This document shows positions 49,401 through 60,547 of a DNA stretch of 64,000 bases, piece after piece (position 1 is the first letter of the stretch; each line of letters starts with the position of its first letter). The notes beneath the pieces are model-generated. The model worked only from the letters and a program-made list of their open reading frames with translations. It had not been told where the DNA came from and searched no databases. The position numbers and the translations under genes were made by a program. This stretch comes from Straminergon stramineum (taxonomy: Eukaryota > Streptophyta > Bryopsida > Hypnales > Calliergonaceae): the NCBI GenBank assembly GCA_963920665.1, contig OY987268.1, positions 20,276,501 through 20,340,500 of the forward strand, in the 5' to 3' direction.

Positions 49401-49721
49401 TTTGCTACCTCTCCAAGGAAGAGACCAAATGTGGGTAGAACCCCACTTGATACCTATCAAGTGGGGTCAAAGAAGAAAATGAAAACAATCCCTAGCCTTA
49501 AGGAAGGCATTGGTAAGGCTATATTAAGAGCCAAAATGGAGAAAAAGACCGGTAGATCAATGAGATCATTGACATCTACCCAAGTACAAAAAGGAGTGAA
49601 AATTGTACAATCTTCATCAAACGACATGGAAGAGACATCTAGCGATGAAGACGACCGATGGGGAACTAGATGTGAGAGTAGCGGGGTTGAGGTGAAAGGA
49701 GATAGTGATTACAAGCCTTAG
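46414..49721 (+). pseudogene. hAT transposase (BED finger, DUF659-like core, dimerisation domain) with long C-terminal extension
   Basis: Exon 1 (46414-46560) encodes a BED-type zinc finger: VKCKACNLVF with HMLSH. A 72-bp GT-AG intron (46561-46632) keeps frame. Exon 2 holds the catalytic core: LSIDGWSS (first Asp), VTADNAPVN (second Asp), FQGCVVHALN (the CxxH pair), then WWDFEGACGKL and SSSSCERNWSSYSFVHNKSR, the hAT C-terminal dimerisation signature with the conserved Glu. A one-base frameshift at about 47811-47817, TAG at 48315 and TAA at 49395 disable it. In frame beyond the usual end run about 465 further residues: acidic (SEDEDDEIVSDD), then basic (KKRMI, SPRKRP, KKKMK), ending at TAG 49719. 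Typical hAT enzymes stop near the dimerisation domain, so this extension is unusual. Confidence 0.9.
46561..46632 (+). other. Intron of the hAT transposase
   Basis: Starts GTGAGT, ends CCCGTAG, 72 bp. Removing it joins the BED exon to the core exon in phase 0. Without splicing a TGA follows within four codons. Confidence 0.75.
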
Positions 49722-50189
49722 AGATTCAAGGAATGTAGGCTTAGGTGTTTAGGTGCTTATGATACATTGAGCATGTAATGGCAATTGATTGTTTAAAGCT
49801 TCCATTGTAGTTGGAGTTTGCTTATTGATGTTGAAAATATGATTATTTTTTTTTGAATTGCAAAACCAAGAAGAAGTCCCCCCAAAATTGATTGTGTTCC
49901 TCTTTCTTTGTATGAAGCATGATACATTGCAAGATACATATAGAATGCAACAATTTTGACTTCATGATTGTCATAGAATCATAGATTTGGTAATTTTCAA
50001 GGTGAAGAGAATTTTGAATTTTTTCTTTAATCCTTTCCCTTGATAATTCATAATTGCAATTATAATGTACAATTTCTTTGGTTGATTACACTACAAAGGA
50101 TAGTTCATAACTCCATATGTTATTGTAAAAAGCATTCAAGGAATCAAAGTTTACTTCAAGGAGTTGAAGCTTTGTATTAAATAACTAGC
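49722..50189. other. 3' flank of the transposase
   Basis: AT-rich, no gene. Presumed 3' UTR and terminator region ahead of the right-end island. Confidence 0.5.
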
Positions 50190-50345
50190 CACTAGCCGTC
50201 CGCCCGCCCGTCCGCCCGTCCGTATTTACCCAGGGTAAATTTGCGGACGGTATTTTTTACCCCCCGGAGACGCAACGTCCGCAGGGTCCGGACGTCCGAT
50301 TTTTGGACATGATTTTACCCGGGACGCTCACTTTCGTCAACCCTG
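50190..50345 (-). repeat. GC-rich subterminal island R with right terminus
   Basis: CCGTCCGCCCGCCCGTCCGC starts the block. The near-palindrome ATTTACCC-A-GGGTAAAT follows at 50224-50240, then GCGGACGG, TCCGGACGTCCG and the inverted terminus GTCAACCCTG at 50336-50345. It mirrors the left end in word content and in the position of the TTACCC palindrome. Confidence 0.8.
50336..50345 (-). repeat. Right terminal inverted repeat of the giant hAT
   Basis: GTCAACCCTG, the exact complement of 32106-32115. Confidence 0.85.
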
Positions 50346-50353
50346 TAGAGGAG
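50346..50353 (+). repeat. Target-site duplication, right (TAGAGGAG)
   Basis: Seven of eight bases match the left copy at 32098-32105; one transition separates them. Confidence 0.8.
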
Positions 50354-53300
50354 GGTTTGTTGCCTTCTGACAAAGAAGAATAGAGATTCAAGCGGCCACC
50401 AAAGTTAGTTTTTTTTTTCTTATCTCTTCAAAATTTTGGTGCAATAATGAAGATTTTTTTATCTATCCAAAGACTCATCACTTAAAGGAATTGGAGTTTT
50501 GTAGGGAAAGATATGGGTGTTTGAATAGTAAAGGGTCTGTTGCCCTTATTGTTTAAAATCTGAGACTTTGCAAGGCTATAGATTTTGTTCCGAAAATCAC
50601 TTGCAAGTGAAAATTTTAGTGAAGGTAGGAGAACTTGTTAGCTTTTTGAAAAGCTATCAACCTCTTAGTTTGAAGAAAAATTGCAAATGTTATAGGTAGT
50701 GAAGCAAAGGAAGGTCTATTGTTTTCTCTTTTTGAGTAGAATGTAGTTAGATTGAGTTTAGATTTGTGTTTTGTTTAAAGACTTGAAGACATAAAGACAT
50801 AAAGATTGAAGATTCATGTATGGTGGCTTGTGGCTTGTGGCTTGTGGTTTGTGGCTTGTGGTTTGTGGCTTGTTATTCCTAGCCAATTTAGGAGGCTCAT
50901 TGTCTTTCTATTACTATTCCTAGCCGGTTTTGGAAGCTTATTGTTTTCATTTTTGCATTGTAAACATTGTTGTGGGTTATGTGGCTATCTAATAATAACC
51001 CCATTTTGTGTTTGTGGTGATGAAGTGGGATTGATCACCCACAAGGTCGTTATTTTTGTTGTTTTTATTGGTGAAGCACAATTGTTGGTCACCGTAGGTT
51101 TGAAGTTTAGGAGTCAATCTTTCGGACAACTTAACTTATGGACTCGCCCTCTCGTTTTACCCATCCAAAGCCTATGATTTCTTATTACCTACCCTAATAT
51201 TTAAACCCCTTTAGAGCCATTTCAAAATAGGCCAATGAAGATCAACTTGAAGATTCGAAGACTAGAAGATTAGACTCAACTTCCTAGCTAACTATTCTTA
51301 GTCGTAGCTAGATACTCTACATATTCCTAAAGCATTTTCCTCTCTACATGACAACGTTGTCTTTGTATACAATGTTTCAAAAATTTGCATATGTATGTTT
51401 TTTGGAATTGGACGTAACATGACCAACTTCAAAGAGTGTTAGCACACTAAAATGCACTTCCAAAAAACTTAATTTCACATGAAAAAACATCAAACTCATT
51501 ACACAATCCACCTTGCAATTGTTGAAATGTAATTTTTGTTTATAAGTAGAAATTGCAAATAGTTTCAAATAAACACTTGCATGTTGAAATTTTCAATGGT
51601 GAAAATCATGAAAAGACTTTAAACTTTCATTGGAACCATTTTCAAAGCAAATGGATAAGCAAAATTTCTTAGATCTCAAATCAAATGAAATTGCCAAGCT
51701 TTGCATAAAGCCAGGAAATGAAGTAAAATGACCATGTTGTACACTCCACTTTTAGTACACATATCCCTTTGAAGACCTCTCAATGATTGAATATGTACTT
51801 TTCTCAATGAAAAATGAAAGTTTTTCAAAGTTAACCCTCAAAACTGCCCGAAAAAAATTTTAAACCGGTCACAAGAATTTAACTACCCATATAGAAATGG
51901 GCCTGAAATTTCAAATTGACCATATATGGTTGACTAGGCAATTAGGGGTTAAGATCTCTTATTAGAAAAATCTCACCATTGTAATTAGTATGCTTCATTC
52001 CATCTCATAGCTATTAATAATTTAGTCTTTCCTTCAATCTTAAACTTACTTCTACTTAACTATTTTTTAATGACTTAAAATTAAATGTGTATTTTTGGAA
52101 TTTTATCTTATAGACTCCCAATTCAATTCTTCAACCTAAAATTTAAAATTTCATCATGAATAGTGAAAAAATTTGAAGTTAGGAATAATCAAAGCTACAA
52201 AATCTACTCAAGCAAGGCGTATAAAAATTTGATTTTTGCACTTCAAATCACGGAGGAGTCACTGTGTTAAAAAAATAAGGATATAGGTGCGAACAACCAC
52301 TATTTCATAACGGAGTATGAATTATTATTATTTTTTTACATGCTATCATTATGTAATTTTCTAATGGGATTTATTATTTCATATCCTATAGTATATTAAA
52401 GATATCCAATACCATTTTTGATACCCTATATTACTCTAAACCCATTTATAATTTTTAGACCCCATTGTTTTTAACATACACTATCATTTGTTCGCACGTA
52501 TGTTACTACTCCAACCACTCACTACCCCCCCTTGCTTCAAATGCAAATATCTTCATTATCTTGTAATGCACACTATCAAAGTTTTTGAAATTTCTTCCTC
52601 ATATTTTTAAAGTAGTCTAGTACAAGACCCCAAGGTTAGATTTGCAAAATAAATTTAAGGTTTTATGCTATTTGCAACAAAAGTGGTTGTTTTGAATGGA
52701 TTTTTTAACCCTTAAATGCCGAAGGCAACAAATTTTGGTGTCAACAATACTTTGTAGTAAGATAAAACCTAACCATGTTGTTCTTTTTAGTAGTTTATAT
52801 TTCTGAAAAATTCTTTATGAAGTCTAGATTTAGCATCTAATATCCAATTTTGAAAATGATTGGTTATGATTTTTCTATTGAAAATTTTGTGCAAGGGTGT
52901 CCATTGCAATCTTGACTTTCCATAGTGTTGGGGGCTCGTGGAAATGAGCCTCAAATACACTAGATTTTGGAAAAAATCACATTTGAAATTCATTTATAAA
53001 AATTGAGAACTAGATTTTGAGAAGCCAAAAATTAATCAAAGTTATGCATATTAAGCCTTTTAACCTCATATTTTTTGGTGACCAATTTTTAAGATTTGAT
53101 ATATCAAAAGAAGGTTGACAAATTTCAAATCACTTTTGCAATTTTAACATCCTCATGATCAAAACATTATAATCTCTCAATCCATAAATGATATTGTTGT
53201 ATTCTCTTCTCATATGTGATCTCTAACATGTCTAGTTTGAATTTGTATGGTTACAAAAAAAAATCCTCGTAGTCACAACTTATCAAAATGATGGATTTTT

Positions 53301-53989
53301 GTTCAACTTAGAGCAATTTCCTAACAACTCGGAAATTGCATTGGGCATTTGTTGGTTAAAGGAATAAACACCTTCTGATTTTAGGAATTAAGGCTTAACA
53401 TTTTTTTTCCAAACTCACCTAAACAAGACAAATGTAATAAAATCCCAATAAATCCAAAGTTCAATTCACTAATTTAAAGACCCATTTTTCTATATAACCA
53501 CTAAATTAATCCAAAAGAATTTAAAATAAATTAAATAAGGTAGTTGATGTAAATTTCAATGCAATTCCAATATTGAATTCAACAATTGAAATGGCAAGTC
53601 CTTGACTCCTTGTACCTATCTACAAAAATGACCTAAAGTTAAATTTCTAAACAATATTGAATTCACAACAATCAAAGTATTAAACCTAGTACACAAAGTG
53701 ATTTTTATACAAAGACCCTTATCATGTTGTATTATAGGTAATGATAATGAAAAAGTCTTGCCAAAATCTCTAACAATTCTTAGTACATTAGGTTTTAGAA
53801 GAAGATATTTTTCTCAATGAAGATCTAAAAAAACGTGTTAATTTCAACTACCAACAATAGAATTTATTACTCCATAACTTTGGATAGAGAATCCTATGGC
53901 ACATTGAATGAGTCGGTTCCAAAAAGAGCCCAATGCTCTCCTACTATAGACTATTCTCATAGCATCCAAGCTTGTCCCTATATGTTCTA
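50354..53989. other. Right flank: AT-rich DNA without genes
   Basis: 51950-52200 is a direct, diverged copy of 33500-33690 inside the hAT (shared words 'atctcaccattg', 'acttctacttaac', 'caattcttcaac'). TTAACCCTTAAATGCCGAAG at about 52709 resembles the TTAA-element end. The frame at 50806-51177 is repeat-driven. No gene recognised. Confidence 0.5.
50823..50872 (+). repeat. Microsatellite-like TGGCTTG heptamer array
   Basis: About seven tandem units of TGGCTTG / TGGTTTG. It explains the Leu/Trp/Val-rich frame across it. Confidence 0.85.
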
Positions 53990-54860
53990 TTCCAACAACA
54001 GATTCAATTTTTGAATTTGTGAGTGGAGTTTTGGGAATTTGTGGGCATTTTATATACCATTGGAAAGGTATTTTGCAGATCTTTCCAATCACATATTACA
54101 CGCTCCATAATTCTCAAAATTGAAGTTGCTACACAAGAAAGAAAACAACATCTGTGCCCTTTCTAGCAACCTGAGTAAGTTTCCTGACACAATTAAGTCC
54201 CCGTCTGACTCACCTAAGTTTGCACCCGGACACTCCCAAAATCAAAAAGGTTTCGGGAGTATCCCAAAATCTCATGGTTTAGGAAGTGCCCTTCATGCCC
54301 TTGCGTCCGTGCCTCAATATCCTCACCTCTCCCTACGTGTTCCATCTTGGCAACAAATTTCTTTTTAAATTTGCGATTGGATTTTTGTGAATTTGTGGGT
54401 GTGTAATATACCAATGGAAAGGAATTTTGAAGACCTTTCCAGTGACATATTACATGCTCCATAATTCTCAAAATTGGAGTCGCTACATGAGAAAGAAAAT
54501 AGCGTCCGCACCTATTCTAGCGGCTTGAGTAAGTTCTCACCCAGACTTGACTAAGTCCCCGCCTGACTTGCTTGAATCTGCGCCTGAACACTCCTGAGAT
54601 CAAAAAGGTTTTGGGAGTGACCTTCATGCCCTTGCGTTTGCACCTCATTTTCCTTGACTCTTTGTGTGTGTTCCATCTCTACAATAGATTTCTTTTTGAT
54701 TTTGCGATTGGAGTTTTGGGAATTTGAAGGTGTGTAATATACCATTGGAAAGGTATTTTGAAGACCTTTTCAATGACATAATATGCACTCCATAATTCTC
54801 AAAATTGAGGTCGCTACATGAGAAGAAATTAGTGTTTGCACCCCTATTTTCTTACGTCCG
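53990..54860 (-). repeat. Tandem repeat, unit about 330-355 bp, about 2.5 copies
   Basis: The phrase 'ctccataattctcaaaat' recurs at about 54103, 54457 and 54788, each preceded by 'atataccattggaaagg' and followed by 'gtcgctacatgagaa'. Parallel frames on the minus strand follow from the repetition; no domain was recognised. Confidence 0.8.
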
Positions 54861-56666
54861 TGCCTAGACAGTTGGATAGGCATACATGACCCACATTTCT
54901 TGCATCTACACCCGAGTAGGGTTGCCACGTGTAGGACATTGTGGACAAGGTAAGTCCACGTAGATTTTTTTTACCTTATAAAAATTCAACTCTATATTGA
55001 TTACATCAGACAAGTGGTACCTCCACTAGACGAGCGAATCGAATGGACAAGCAGGTAGATGGTCCATCCAATGTGACAACCCTAGTATTGATACTAGTAT
55101 CCAAACATGTATATCTACACAACTTTGGTAACTACAAATAATTGAGCTCTAAAGATTCAATTATTTCAAAAGACATTGTCAAAATAGATTGGGAATAGTC
55201 GATTAGCCAACTATATACTCAATTTGGAAGTTCTAAATTAAAATTTAGAAACTTAGCCTTTACTTTGTAGTTGGCTAATTTTGTATTTTTTGACTTCTTA
55301 TAACTATTTGGGTCTCTAATTACAAATACGAATCTAAAATATTTATCCCCAATAATTAGTGAATTCTAATAATGGAAGTATTCTTTGCGAGGACAGTGTA
55401 TATATGAAGTAATACACAATAATTTATTGCACTTCTTTATTCCAACCCCTTCAATATTAACTTCTCTAATATTACATCTTAATGCATATATTCACCTAAT
55501 TCTAGAAAACAATTTTATTAATTTCAAATTTTTCTTTCACATTAATAAGGAATAAGGAATTTGACAAATGTGAGAAAAGATTCTAAACAACTATCTTGAT
55601 TTATAAAACAAACATTTTACGAGTTCTTGTCTTTTCTTGTCCAATAAAAAAAACTTTTAAAATGACTTCAAGAAAAGTTTTGATTGTTCAATTACAAGAA
55701 AATGGAAAAAATGTTACAATCTTGACCACCAATATCTTCAAGAAATAATCAAATCACGAAAATAATGACTCTTACAACAATTACAAAGGACCTTTGTGAC
55801 AGATCTCGTCCTTTCAGGGTTAAAGAGTTTAGAATACATACAACCACCCTTCCTGCTACTGGGAAAATCTAATTATATAGTAGTGTGCTGTAAAAGCAAG
55901 CATTTCCTTCAAATCGACCCTATTATTAGGTCATAAATGGAGAAGAAGTGTTCCAAAAATCGATCATTGACAAACGAAGAATGGATTGATGATGGAAGAA
56001 GAGCGCATTAAAGTTTAAAGTACTGTGCTTTTGAGGTCGGGTGTGGATGGTAACAGGATTATCTTGGGTCCATTTAAAGTGCACTGACATGTAGGCATTT
56101 TTGTATATTAATAGAAATTTGGTAGGTGAACAACTTAATTATGGAGGCAACAAAATCTGTAAAACTCAATTGAAACAAATGTGGACCAAACTTAGAAAAT
56201 GAAGAACACATTTAGGACTAAGCACAATCTAATGCTAAAATAATATAATCAATTCTAGAAACTTGAGTAGCCCACAATGAGTTTATAGAATTTAGAGGCC
56301 ACATGACATGGTAGTTATTGTGCCTTCTATAGGCTTGTTAGATACCTAAGCAAACATCATATTCATTAAAATGGGAGTTTTCCATTGAAATAAGAGTTTT
56401 CAAAGTACTATTTACTATAAATAAGAAAAGAATCCGTGGTCCCTTGACACTAGAAAGCACAACAATCACATACAAAACCTCTGAAGAAATACATAATTTC
56501 AAAACATCATGCAATAAATGTGAATTGTAATCCAATAAATGAAACATCATAGGCAAATAACTATGTATTATATGTATATTATCAACAAATCCTTGTACAC
56601 ATATGGCCTATTGTAAGTTACATTCCTAGCAACTAAGCTCTTCATCTCTATCAAACATGTTAGACA
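54861..56666. other. No recognisable gene
   Basis: AT-rich unique-looking sequence. Frames at 56338-56556 and nearby carry no recognisable motif. Confidence 0.45.
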
Positions 56667-56964
56667 TTGCAAGTAGATTGCTTGAGAAGACAAGAGCATG
56701 GTGATGGAAGAATGAAGTGCATGATGAGCTTTGGCTGGATCTAGGCAAGGAATTTGTAGAAAAACAAATATCCAGACGCCATTGAGCATTCTCATAAATT
56801 GCAATCCTCATAGTCTTCTTTAGATTGCCATTTATGAAAATGCTTACAGCGACGCCTGCATATTTCTAATTCTACAACTTCCTTGCCTAGATCCAGTCAA
56901 AGTTCAACATCCGCTTCATTCTTCAATTACCATGCCCTCATCTCCCCAAGCAATCTACTTGCAA
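56667..56964. repeat. Long inverted repeat (foldback), arms about 140 bp
   Basis: The left arm (56667-56807) and right arm (56822-56964) are reverse complements with scattered mismatches and a loop near 15 nt. Matching stretches include TTGCAAGTAGATTGCTTG at the base and CTGGATCTAGGCAAGGAA in the middle of the stem. A transcript would fold into one long hairpin. It could be an inverted duplication feeding small-RNA production, or a decayed foldback element; the sequence alone does not decide. Confidence 0.75.
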
Positions 56965-57266
56965 GACTACTGCAGCCGACGAAGATGAGATCCCTTAATT
57001 TGAATACCCGGTTCGTAATAGATCAAGGATTGCATTCATTAGTGCAGATACCTTCAACATAGTCTCTAACATCATGTCCTTGAGTATGAGGATTGCAACA
57101 ATGTACAAAGTTCTTTCCTAGATTTAGGGTATACGATCCCATGAAGGAAGTCATCCTCGTATCCTACATAGGGTTCTATGTAGTATCTATTATTGCTATC
57201 ATTTATTTACAAAAACAAAATTTGTCATATAGACAATTGTCATGAGTGTGACTTGCTCTTGATTTC

Positions 57267-57860
57267 CTAAACTACCTTCAAAATCTCTGGTCCTTGACTA
57301 TACCCTGTTTCCATCTTCTTATACTTACGCCAACAGTCTTGCTGTTGCGCCTCCAATGACTTCCGCTCCCATGCATCCCGAATTGGAGTCGAGTAGCAAC
57401 TACGAGATACTCCGTCTTGTGACCGCTTCATTTGCCCCCCTTCAGACGGTGCGTGGTGTCGTTGAATCCAAGGTGCTATATTGGGGAGTGAATGGTGTGT
57501 TGTAGATGGAACCTCAAACTTCAACACTGCTGGAGCGACTTGACATCCCAAGTCCTCATAAAGCTTCCTCTAAGGGACTTTGTTGGAGGGTGTCACTGAG
57601 GTAGGATGGCCCATAGATCGCAATGGAGATGGGGAGCATGAGAGTGGTTGTCGTTTCCTTCCACTGGGAGGGCTGTCAACCACACCGTCCTCGATGGGCT
57701 TCGGTGAGAAGTCCATCGTGGCATTCGCAATAGCTGCTAATCCCAGGAAATTTCCAGTGTTGAGGATTAAGTATTGCCCGTAGTCCTAGATGGAGTCCAC
57801 GGACGCTGTGCAAGCAAGTCCACTTCCTAGGATATGGATCGTTGGAGTGCCAAGTATTTG
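57267..57860 (-). pseudogene. Unknown protein remnant
   Basis: One minus frame is open from about 57860 to 57267 except for TAG at 57788 and TAG at 57572. It reads TPTIHILGSGLACTASVDSI, then YGQYLILNTGNFLGLAAIAN, then a Ser/Pro/Arg-rich linker with SGRKRQPLSCSPSPLRS, then a polar C-terminus. The first 50 residues look like a small alpha/beta domain, but I do not recognise the family. Upstream exons, if any, were not found. It has the same strand as the two gene remnants to its right and the same TAG-type stops. Confidence 0.45.
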
Positions 57861-58196
57861 ATAAGAATTGAAATTAAAACAAACGTCTATCCAAATGCAT
57901 AAAAACAAAGAACACATCGTGCTTGAGTTTGCTCAAACATGTATCAAAAGACTAATGTCAAACCAATGAAAATGTAGGAACACTCTTGCATACGTGAAAC
58001 CAAGAAACAATTTCATTCATAACTATATTAACAATTATGTACAATTCAGGTTGTGCCAAGCTAAAATGAAGTTCTAATGAAACCATGTCAATCTGAATTG
58101 AGCTCTTCAGGAGCTAACCTAATTTACACTAGAAGACGCAGGAACTATGTCCATGAGCTTGTTGTATTCTTTTCGATTCCTTTCATCGCATAGCAT

Positions 58197-58922
58197 TCAC
58201 TGCCCAATTCTTCCTAGACCGTTTTCCTTGAATGACTTCAACCCTTGATTGCGAGCGACATGTAGACGCTTAAACCAGGGAAGCAATACTTCAAGTAGGA
58301 GAGTATCCCTCAGACCATTTCCCCTATAACTCCAAGAGTCTAGTAGAATGACATTATGAGACTTGTTCATTATATGTTTTATTAGGCCATCGTCCACAAT
58401 GACAGTATTGTCGGCACTAAAGCTTCCTCTTGAGCCATTGAATAACATATCTAGATTTTTCAAGAACAAGTCTTTATCTATCCCTAGCTCCTTCAAGGAA
58501 GACAACCTTCCAACTCTATCTCTACTCTTAATAGTTTGACAAGAGTCTTGCCCAAGAATAAGAAAGGGTCCCACTAAGCCTCGAAAAAGATATTCGCAAA
58601 TCATCTCAGTGGTGGACTTTTTCATAGAACTCCACACTAATATCACTGCAATTTTTCCTATCTCCGAGAGGAAATCGGAGCAAGTGGGTCTCACCTACAC
58701 AGCCTTTGGTCCCACTAAAGCAGGTTCTATGGCTGAGTGCGATCCCGAGGAGTCTCTGAAGTGTTTATGCAACAACCTCTTGGACTTCCAATCTTCGTAG
58801 ACACATAGAATGCCATTTAGGTCCAGGATAACATTGATCCACTTCTCTGCCACCCTGGACCTGAATGGCCGATTGACGCCCTCCGAAGTTCCTCCACGAC
58901 CAGATGGAGGACCGGATTCCTG
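58197..58922 (-). pseudogene. FCP1/NIF-like HAD phosphatase, main exon
   Basis: The minus frame from about 58922 contains INVILDLNGILCVYED, the HAD motif I (D-L-N-G-x-L) in the plant NLI-interacting-factor-like form. RPTCSDFL and ILVWSSMKKST (motif II region, Ser), GQDSC, and NTVIVDDGLIKH (motif III/IV, paired Asp) follow, then a C-terminal helix ending near 58197. In this family the first Asp of DLNG is the nucleophile. One in-frame TAG (58697-58695) lies between motifs I and II, at a site that is usually aromatic or Gln-like just before RP, so the copy is probably dead. A likely first exon lies at 59094-59212. Substrate unknown. Confidence 0.65.
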
Positions 58923-59093
58923 CTATCAAATGGGCGAATGCGTAGGTAGTTATAATGCTATACTGTCTCATCCCAGACGTACAGTGAAATCACATAGAAA
59001 TTGGTGCTCACCAAGAAGTACAAACGGTAGAGCACATCGGCAATACACACGAGGACCAATCGAAGTGTGAACAGACAAAAGACCGAAGCTTAC

Positions 59094-59212
59094 TTGTTTT
59101 TTAGAAGATCCGCAAGGTACTGTGAAGGTATCTTGTATCGTTGCTTTCCATTCTTGAACAATAGCCATGTTCTGCACTTCAACTCTGGGGGCCGTGCTTC
59201 AATGGACTTCAT
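59094..59212 (-). pseudogene. Probable first exon of the HAD phosphatase remnant
   Basis: Reads MKSIEARPPELKCRTWLLFK and ends at a GTAAGC donor at 59093. The simplest acceptors near 58922 or 58847 do not restore phase, so either another acceptor is used or an indel has occurred. Basic and short, no domain of its own. Confidence 0.4.
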
Positions 59213-60547
59213 CTTCAGTTACAGAGAGAGGAAATGATAGAGGATGTGTTTGTATAATGGGTGCACACGGTGATGCGGAGACAATTGGCAAACTCAGTGG
59301 CCTTGCGAATCCAGATTTATGAAATGATACTCTACGTGAGTGCTATATATTATTGGCTCAGGAATTGAGTTTGAATATATACAATTAAAATTTAAACTCC
59401 GATACTCCATAGTTCAATGGTAAACATGTCTCTCCATTGCAAAAATCTTGAAACTACATTATATCTACATGTAACACCCTACGATACAAATCAGCTCGAG
59501 TCGAGCTAAAACAAATGACATCGAGTGATTATTGAGCAAAACCTGCTGGTGAACCTTCACCGGGAACCGTATCCAATTCAAGTACTACACTGGCTGGTTA
59601 CACGAGCAAGTTCGGCTCAGTGCCGGCATCCTCCGTATCTCTTGGTGTAACTTCGGCCACCTCGTGCACAGCAACTTGTGAATCGGTGGCTTCTGTCTTC
59701 TCTGACGAGATAGATGGACCTGCATCAGTGTCATTGGTAGGAGGAGGGTCAGATTCTTGGGCGCCAGTAGGAAGTAGTGCAAGCAATGTTGCAGCCTCTT
59801 GCGGAACAGACACTGTATTGTTGTTTGACCCAATGGCCTGATTTTGAATCAGGCGTTGCTGTAAAGTAGAGGCAGGCTGTAGGGACGCTATCAGCGTGGC
59901 TTCATTCTTGTTCAAATATTGTTGCCACATTTCCCGGTTCTGCTTCTGTTCCATAATCATGGTTTCCGTTAAGGAAGCAAACCTTCAATTCGTCTCCTCT
60001 TGGAGCCTTCTATTCTCCGCCCTATCTTTTGCTTGGTCCTGACGCATACTCTCTTGTTGCCTCATGAGAGAAGCTAGCATCTCTACAACAGACTTCATGG
60101 GGTCCACCTTCCTCTTCTTTGTCAGGCGTGTATTTGAGGAAGGAGTCACTAGAGTAGCACACACTCCTCCTGAACATGCAATCCTGAAGAGATAGAAGAC
60201 TGTGGTGGATCTTAGAAGGCGGATCGACCTTGCGTCATCGTGTCATTGAGACCTGCTTCATCATCCAAGCCCTCCTCCTCATCGTCGTCTTCCTCTTCTT
60301 CATCAAAGATTGCAGCCTTTCTCTTCTCTGCCTGACTACTCGGGGACCCTGTTGGGGATCTAGTCCTCATCCTTGTTGAAGAAGGTGTCGACTGTGACCC
60401 CATCACTGCCAGAAACTGTGTTGCATCAACAAGGTACCGAGTGTCTAGGAAATCGTCTTTGTCAAGCTTCAATGTTAGAGTAGCAATGTCGCTCCACAAG
60501 TCAAATTCGATGTTTGGAACTGCTGCGTATACATTTACTGAACTCAT

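Larger units (their letters stand above)
32106..50345. mobile_element. Giant hAT-superfamily transposon, 18,240 bp, four genes
   Basis: The left end CAGGGTTGAC (32106-32115) is repeated perfectly inverted at 50336-50345, and an 8-bp near-identical duplication flanks the pair. The termini fit the hAT consensus start CAGGG. Near-palindromic TTACCC/GGGTAA words lie about 90-105 bp inside both ends: 32194-32207 and 50224-50240. The element contains an hAT transposase close to the right end, so ends and enzyme agree. Gene order: kinase-like (leftward), Cys-domain/LCD protein (leftward), Cys-domain/coiled-coil/RING protein (rightward), transposase (rightward). GC-rich islands occur at both ends and before every gene. 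Autonomous plant hATs are normally about 3-6 kb, so this is several times larger. Every gene has stops, so the copy is inactive. Confidence 0.85.

Noticed and set aside
34422..49721. Stop-codon reassignment or programmed readthrough of TAG and TGA
   Set aside because: The same stop types occur in the LINE and gag-like genes along with frameshifts, so decay explains them without recoding. Kept as a test in the findings.
32106..50345. Random capture of host gene pieces by a Pack-type element
   Set aside because: Each gene has a full-length frame with its own upstream island, two share a domain, and the order is symmetrical. This is not proof, but it fits an inherited cassette better than fragments.
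50806..51177. Hydrophobic 123-codon frame that resembles a membrane protein
   Set aside because: Its start is a TGGCTTG heptamer array and the rest is Leu/Val/Phe-rich because the DNA is T-rich; no domain or counterpart.
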